DNA from: JAGPUQ01 sp049325095
GTDB taxonomy: Bacteria; Pseudomonadota; Gammaproteobacteria; Pseudomonadales; Porticoccaceae
Length of the DNA: 64,000 bases
Assembly (NCBI GenBank): GCA_049325095.1
Contig: JBMOPO010000028.1
Span: forward strand, 52,871-116,870
Reading direction: 5' to 3'
Part shown: positions 59,541-64,000 of the stretch, in pieces
Position numbering within the stretch: the stretch's first letter is position 1
Layout: every line of letters starts with the position of its first letter
The notes under the pieces: generated by a model
Database searches by the model: none
Told to the model about the DNA's origin: nothing
What the model saw: the letters and a program-made list of their open reading frames with translations, nothing else
Made by a program: the position numbers and the translations under genes

Positions 59541-61118
59541 ATGTCCGCCGATATCCACGCCGACCGCATCCTGATCCTGGACTTCGGCTCCCAGTACACG
59601 CAGCTGATCGCCCGGCGCGTGCGCGAGCTGGGCGTCTACTGCGAGATCCACCCCTGGGACATGGACGAAGCCGCGCTGCGGGCCTTTGCGCCCAAAGGCG
59701 TGATCCTCTCCGGCGGGCCGGAGTCGGTCACCGAGGCCGGATCGCCGCGTGCGCCCGAGGTGGTCTGGTCGCTCGGCGTGCCGGTGCTGGGCATCTGCTA
59801 CGGCATGCAGACCATGGCCGTGCAGCTCGGCGGCGCCGTGGAGCCCGGCGAGGTCAAGGAATTCGGCTACGCCGAGATCCGCGCCCATGGCCACTCGAAG
59901 CTGCTGGACGGCATCGAGGACCGCGTCAACGCCGAGGGCCACGGCCTGCTGGATGTGTGGATGAGCCACGGCGATCGCGTCAGCGCGCTGCCCGCGGGCT
60001 TCAAACGCATCGCCTCCACCGCCGACGTGCCGCTCGCCGGCATGGCCGACGAGACGCGCGGCTATTACGCCTTCCAGTTTCATCCCGAGGTCACCCATAC
60101 CCCCCAGGGCAAGCGCATCTACGCCCGCTTCGTGCACGACATCTGCGGCTGCGGCAGCGCCTGGACCCCCGGCAACATCATCGCCGACGCCATCGCCGCG
60201 GTGCGCCGGCAGGTGGGTGACGGCAAGGTATTGCTGGGCCTGTCGGGCGGGGTCGATTCCTCCGTGGTCGCGGCGCTGCTGCACCGGGCCATCGGCGACC
60301 GGCTCACCTGCGTGTTCGTCGACAACGGCCTGCTGCGCCTGCACGAAGGCGACCAGGTGATGCAGGTGTTCGCGCGCAATCTCGGCGTCAAGGTGATCCG
60401 GGTCGATGCCGAGGCGCGCTTTCTGGATGCGCTGCGTGGCGTCGCCGACCCCGAGGCCAAGCGCAAGATCATCGGCCGGTTGTTCATCGAGGTGTTCGAC
60501 GAGCAGGCCGCGCACATCGAGGGCGTCGATTTCCTCGCCCAGGGCACCATCTACCCGGACGTGATCGAGTCGGCCGGCAGCAAGACCGGCAAGGCGCAGG
60601 TCATCAAGAGCCACCACAACGTCGGCGGTCTGCCCGAGCACATGCAGCTCAAACTGGTCGAGCCGCTGCGCGAGCTGTTCAAGGACGAGGTGCGCGCCAT
60701 CGGCCTGGAGCTGGGCCTGCCCGCCGAGATGGTGCAGCGCCACCCCTTTCCGGGGCCGGGTCTGGGTGTGCGCATCCTGGGCGAGGTCACCAAGGCCGCC
60801 GCCGACACCCTGCGCCTGGCCGACCACATCTTCATCGAGGAGCTGCGCCGCGCCGGCTGGTACGACAAGACCAGCCAGGCCTTTGCCGTCTTCCTGCCGG
60901 TGAAGAGCGTCGGCGTCACCGGCGACGGCCGCCGCCACGAGCCGGTGGTCGCGCTGCGCGCGGTCGAGACCGTCGACTTCATGACCGCCCGCTGGGCGCA
61001 CCTGCCCTACGAGCTGCTGGACCTGTGCTCGCGGCGCATCATCAACGAAGTACCCGGCCTCTCGCGCGTGGTCTACGACATCTCCGGCAAGCCGCCGGCG
61101 ACGATTGAGTGGGAGTGA
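59541..61118 (+). CDS. guaA: GMP synthase (glutamine-hydrolysing)
   Basis: It aminates XMP to GMP using glutamine and ATP. 525 residues, the same as E. coli. The class I amidotransferase has catalytic Cys86 (GICYGMQTM) and the later His-Glu pair (FQFHPEVTHT); the ATP pyrophosphatase motif LSGGVDSSV is near residue 235; the dimerisation domain ends PPATIEWE. The ATG at 59541 has AGGTGA upstream. Normally it directly follows guaB; here a 4-kb segment intervenes. Confidence 0.97.
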   Translation: MSADIHADRILILDFGSQYTQLIARRVRELGVYCEIHPWDMDEAALRAFAPKGVILSGGPESVTEAGSPRAPEVVWSLGVPVLGICYGMQTMAVQLGGAVEPGEVKEFGYAEIRAHGHSKLLDGIEDRVNAEGHGLLDVWMSHGDRVSALPAGFKRIASTADVPLAGMADETRGYYAFQFHPEVTHTPQGKRIYARFVHDICGCGSAWTPGNIIADAIAAVRRQVGDGKVLLGLSGGVDSSVVAALLHRAIGDRLTCVFVDNGLLRLHEGDQVMQVFARNLGVKVIRVDAEARFLDALRGVADPEAKRKIIGRLFIEVFDEQAAHIEGVDFLAQGTIYPDVIESAGSKTGKAQVIKSHHNVGGLPEHMQLKLVEPLRELFKDEVRAIGLELGLPAEMVQRHPFPGPGLGVRILGEVTKAAADTLRLADHIFIEELRRAGWYDKTSQAFAVFLPVKSVGVTGDGRRHEPVVALRAVETVDFMTARWAHLPYELLDLCSRRIINEVPGLSRVVYDISGKPPATIEWE

Positions 61119-61507
61119 CCGGTACTGGTGGGCAACGGCCGGTACCGGTCAGCATGCCAGGCTGAGTTCTTCAAGGTGTCCCGCAGCCACGCGCTCCTTG
61201 GTGTCATGCGTTGGTTGGTAAGGGGTGAGGCCTCGGCGGGGCAAGAATGATTCCGGTCTGGCGCAAGTCGTTCCGCAGTTCACACTGCATGCGAATGCCC
61301 TGTCTGAAAACGCGAAGGGACGATGCCCCGCAACGTGCGTCTTGGGGAACTCCACAGCCGGTAGGGTGCAGGGGTTTTGCAGCAACCTCGGTGGCATCGT
61401 GAATGCGGGTGTGAGCCCACTTGGTTGTTGCCACCGATGCGCGCGTATATCCTCACCGGGCGGCCCGTTACCATCGCTTCGGGAGTTGGAATCGGAGGAA
61501 TAACATA
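61119..61507. other. Intergenic region after guaA
   Basis: About 390 bases with no gene I can support. Short minus-strand frames exist (for example 61204-61434) but show no recognisable domain or RBS. It ends in a good RBS (GGAGG at 61494) for the next gene. Confidence 0.5.
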
Positions 61508-63352
61508 ATGAATCGCCACCGTGAATACACCGTTGGAACCCCGTCATTCCCGCGCCTGCGGGTATCCCATCGGCTTCTTTCCCCCACTCGCGGCCCGAGC
61601 CGGAACCATGATGCGGGCGAGTGGCGTGAGGCTCATCAGTGGAGCGCGGGAGAACCATCCTCGCGGGCGCGGTCCGCAGCAGTACTGGCAACAGGCGTCG
61701 TGGTGTTCTCCGCCATCCTCTTTGCGACCCCGGCGGCGCATGCCGCACCGGTCGCCGCTGCGGACCAGGTGCGGGCCACGACGGCCAGCGATGGGCGCAT
61801 CGCTCCGCGTTTGCAGAACCTCGGCACCTATGCCCGCAAGGCAAGCACCGCCAACCCCCAGGCCCAGACCTATTTCAACCAGGGCCTGGTGCTGGCCTAT
61901 GCATTCAACCACGCCGAGGCCGTGCGCTCCTTTCGCGAAGCCGCCCGCCTCGATCCCGACTTCGCCATGGCATTCTGGGGCGAGGCGTATGCGCTCGGAC
62001 CGAACATCAATGCGCCCATGGACCCGGCGGCAGTCCCGCCGGCCTGGACCGCCATCCAGCAGGCGATGGCGAAAAAGGCCGGTGCCACGACGGTCGAGCG
62101 CGCGCTGATCGAGGCCATGGCCAAGCGCTACGCGCCCGATCCGAAGGCCGATCGGGCTGCGCTCGATCGTGCCTATGCCGACGCCATGCGCGACCTCGCC
62201 CGGCGCCATGCCACCGATGCCGACGTGCTCGCCATTGCGGCGGAGTCGCTCATGGATACCCGGCCCTGGAATTACTGGACCAATGACGGCAACCCGCGGC
62301 CCGACACCCTCGACGTGCTCGCTTTCATCGAGCAGGCGATCACCCTTGATCCGAACCACCCGCTGGCGCTTCATCTCCACATCCATGCGCTGGAGGCATC
62401 CCGGCAGCCCGAGCGCGCCATTGCCAGCGCGGAGCGCCTGGGCGGGACAGTGCCGGGCGCCGGGCACCTGGTCCACATGCCCTCGCACCTGTTCTTCCGC
62501 GTCGGTCGCTATCGGGATGCCATCGACGCCAACCTCCAGGCGGTCGCGGTGGATGAGGACTACATCAGCCAGTGCCGCGCGCAGGGGCTCTACCCCGCCG
62601 CCTACTATCCGCACAATATCCACTTCCTGTGGATCGCCTATGCTTTCGAGGGACAGAGCGGCGAGGCCATCAAGGCGGCGCGGGCCGCTGCGGCAAAGCC
62701 CCACGGCGAAATGGCGCACCCGCTGCAACAGTTCATCGTCGCCCCGCTCCACACTCTGGTGCGGTTCGCCCGCTGGGACGACATCCTGGCCGAACCCGAG
62801 CCGCCCGAGAATCTGAAATTCGTCGCGGCGATCTGGCACTACGCGCGCGGGATGGCGCTGGCCGCCCGGGAGCAACTGGATGCGGCCGAGGCCGAACTGG
62901 CGGCCATGCGCACGACGCTGGCCGATCCCGGGTTTCCGGCGGACCTGGTGCTGGTCAACTCGCCGCCCGCACGCATTGCTGAAATCGGCGTCCGCACGCT
63001 GGCCGGACAGATCGCCGCGGCGCGCGGAAATCACGACCTGGCGCTGGCTGAACTCTCCACTGCCGTGCGCATCGAGGATTCCCTGACCTACAACGAGCCC
63101 CCCGACTGGCCGTTTCCGGCCCGGCATTATCTCGGCGCAGAACTCCTGGCCGCGAGCCGGCCGATCGAGGCCGAAGCGGTCTATCTAGAGGATCTCGCGC
63201 GCCACCCGCGCAATGCCTGGAGCCTCCTGGGACTGACGCAGGCATTGGGTGCACAGGGGACAGAAAGGCAGGCCGATTTGCAGGAGGCGGTCGCACGACG
63301 CGACGCCCTGTGGCCGCAGGCCGACGTCAAGCTGGCATCGTCGAAATGGTGA
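61508..63352 (+). CDS. Tetratricopeptide-repeat protein, exported
   Basis: 614 residues. A signal peptide (VLATGVVVFSAILFATPAAHA) lies unusually far in, at about residues 59-79, after a 55-residue basic, low-homology extension. TPR-like helical repeats follow (AQTYFNQGLVLAYAFNHAEAVRSFREAARLDPDFAMAFWGEAYAL, broken into about 34-residue units), and the family motifs HMPSHLFFRVGRY and WPFPARHYLGAELL. The ATG at 61508 has GGAGG 9 bases upstream. The N-terminal extension contains a REP-like sequence, so the gene's 5' end may have been altered by insertion. Role unknown. Confidence 0.82.
   Translation: MNRHREYTVGTPSFPRLRVSHRLLSPTRGPSRNHDAGEWREAHQWSAGEPSSRARSAAVLATGVVVFSAILFATPAAHAAPVAAADQVRATTASDGRIAPRLQNLGTYARKASTANPQAQTYFNQGLVLAYAFNHAEAVRSFREAARLDPDFAMAFWGEAYALGPNINAPMDPAAVPPAWTAIQQAMAKKAGATTVERALIEAMAKRYAPDPKADRAALDRAYADAMRDLARRHATDADVLAIAAESLMDTRPWNYWTNDGNPRPDTLDVLAFIEQAITLDPNHPLALHLHIHALEASRQPERAIASAERLGGTVPGAGHLVHMPSHLFFRVGRYRDAIDANLQAVAVDEDYISQCRAQGLYPAAYYPHNIHFLWIAYAFEGQSGEAIKAARAAAAKPHGEMAHPLQQFIVAPLHTLVRFARWDDILAEPEPPENLKFVAAIWHYARGMALAAREQLDAAEAELAAMRTTLADPGFPADLVLVNSPPARIAEIGVRTLAGQIAAARGNHDLALAELSTAVRIEDSLTYNEPPDWPFPARHYLGAELLAASRPIEAEAVYLEDLARHPRNAWSLLGLTQALGAQGTERQADLQEAVARRDALWPQADVKLASSKW
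61541..61567. repeat. REP-like palindromic element
   Basis: CCGTCATTCCCGCG followed by CCTGCGGGTATCCC has the form of a common dispersed intergenic element (GTCATTCCCGCG...GCGGGAATCC). CCCGC and GCGGG form a 5-bp stem. It lies inside the first 20 codons of the TPR gene. Confidence 0.5.
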
Positions 63353-63404
63353 CGACCCGCTTGACTCGCTTCTGGTCGCGCGCTGAGCACAGGCCGGTGG
63401 CATC

Positions 63405-63540
63405 CAACCAGCTTGTTGAAGAATGTCGCGAGGCGGCCCGATGCGCGCGGCGACCGAGACCTATCTGATAGACAGGCGAGGGAGCGAACACTGCGCAACG
63501 AGGCAGATGGCCGCCGTCGCAGTTTTTCAACGAGCTGTTG
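63405..63540. mobile_element. MITE-like element with imperfect inverted ends
   Basis: The left end CAGCTTGTTGAAGAA (63409-63423) and the right end TTTTTCAACGAGCTG (63524-63538) are inverted copies with two mismatches, enclosing about 136 bases that code for nothing recognisable. Such ends resemble those of transposase-bearing insertion sequences, so this may be a non-autonomous derivative or a remnant. It directly precedes the BVMO gene fragment. Confidence 0.6.
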
Positions 63541-63584
63541 TATAAAAACCGCAATAACATAAGACCAATTTCCGGAGCAATAAC

Positions 63585-63887
63585 ATGCCAAATGCACCAG
63601 CAGCATCCGCCAATACGTCAGCGCCCCGTCCGGAGAGGGGCGCGGCTTTGCAGTATGACGCCGTGGTCATCGGCGCCGGCGTTTCCGGCCTGTACCAGCT
63701 CTACCGCCTGCGCGAAGCGGGCTTTTCGGTCCTGGGGATCGAAGCCGGCAGCGGTGTCGGCGGCACCTGGTACTGGAACCGCTATCCCGGCGCACGCTTC
63801 GATTCCGAAAGTTACACCTACGCCTATTCGTTCTCGGACGAACTGTTGCAGGAGTGGAACTGGAGCGAACATTTTGGGCTCTGTTGA
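63585..63887 (+). pseudogene. Baeyer-Villiger flavin monooxygenase, cut by an insertion sequence
   Basis: The N-terminal part of a class B flavin monooxygenase. The FAD motif VIGAGVSGLYQLYRLREAG is near residue 29 and the BVMO segment GGTWYWNRYPGARFDSESY near 60. The similarity runs to WNWSEHF; the reading frame then enters the insertion sequence and stops at 63887 after three more codons. The rest of the gene is not in the window, so it may resume beyond the element. Such enzymes insert oxygen beside a ketone. Confidence 0.85.
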
Positions 63888-64000
63888 ATTTCAAGTGGGT
63901 TGCTGGGCATGAGGGTTGACGGCGCCGAAGTCGAGTTTGCCGGCGATCAGGAAGATGACGGTGCGGATGGTGTCGAAGCGCGTGAAGCCGCGAGCGCGGC
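63878..64000 (-). mobile_element. Insertion sequence end with transposase C-terminus
   Basis: On the minus strand, codons from about 63998 down to the TGA at 63891-63893 read RARGFTRFDTIRTVIFLIAG and then KLDFGAVNPHAQQPT, the C-terminal tail of a transposase of a kind seen in several IS elements; I do not assign its family. The element's left end is near 63878 (GGCTCTGTTGAATTTCAAG), inside the BVMO gene. It continues beyond the window. Confidence 0.7.

Noticed and set aside
61204..61434. A 76-codon minus-strand gene after guaA
   Set aside because: No RBS, no recognisable domain and biased composition.

Overview
The window is 64 kb of very GC-rich, densely coding DNA that reads as the chromosome of an environmental gammaproteobacterium. 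The signs are slyX, cmoA/cmoB, a complete mlaFEDCB set followed by mlaA, the prkA-yeaH-spoVR trio, and fumC, guaB and guaA of gammaproteobacterial length. No rRNA, tRNA or CRISPR array was found. Species cannot be settled from the sequence alone.

Core left part (1-22.8 kb): htpX (running off the left edge), a LEA14-like lipoprotein, slyX, an M15 peptidase, cysE, dgkA and a repeat-tailed hypothetical; then acnA and fumC; then the Mla phospholipid-transport operon; rep facing it; a PaaI thioesterase coupled to acetoacetyl-CoA synthetase; the PrkA-YeaH-SpoVR stress-kinase operon; and a MgtC/DUF4010 membrane protein.

Accessory block A (22.8-31.2 kb): a decayed SIMPL-domain pseudogene, then a leftward operon (PhzF, DinB, two tandem SnoaL-like proteins, a cupin with a premature stop, a DsbA-type isomerase) facing a MocR regulator whose intergenic region carries two direct repeats exactly 30 bp apart. 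Next to it is a leftward ECF sigma cluster (EF-hand protein, GPxG-repeat protein, sigma factor, putative anti-sigma factor, Spy/CnrX-like periplasmic protein).

Middle (31.5-46.4 kb): an acyl-CoA synthetase, cmoB/cmoA, a 972-residue M16C protease, a Fic protein with a substituted catalytic motif behind a helically phased operator array, then a transport block (P-type cation ATPase, ChrA, ModABC). A fragment of modC is duplicated between the ATPase and chrA.

Right part (46.4-64 kb): two tandem APH-type phosphotransferases with a DUF7064-like protein and a tyrosine phosphatase; a CoA-transferase; guaB. The usual guaB-guaA neighbourhood is split by about 4 kb carrying nhaR, a second htpX, a zinc-ribbon gene and a TerC/Alx gene. 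This insert is bounded by a diverged second copy of the guaB 3' end, which leaves a clear trace of how it was formed. After guaA come a TPR protein with a REP-like sequence in its 5' end, a 136-bp MITE-like element, and a Baeyer-Villiger monooxygenase gene cut by an insertion sequence that continues past the right edge.

The strongest candidates for unrecognised biology are the guaB-duplication island, the MocR-controlled detoxification-like operon, the Fic gene with its phased operator, the ECF/EF-hand cluster, and one palindrome shared by two divergent promoters at 50.5 and 53.75 kb.
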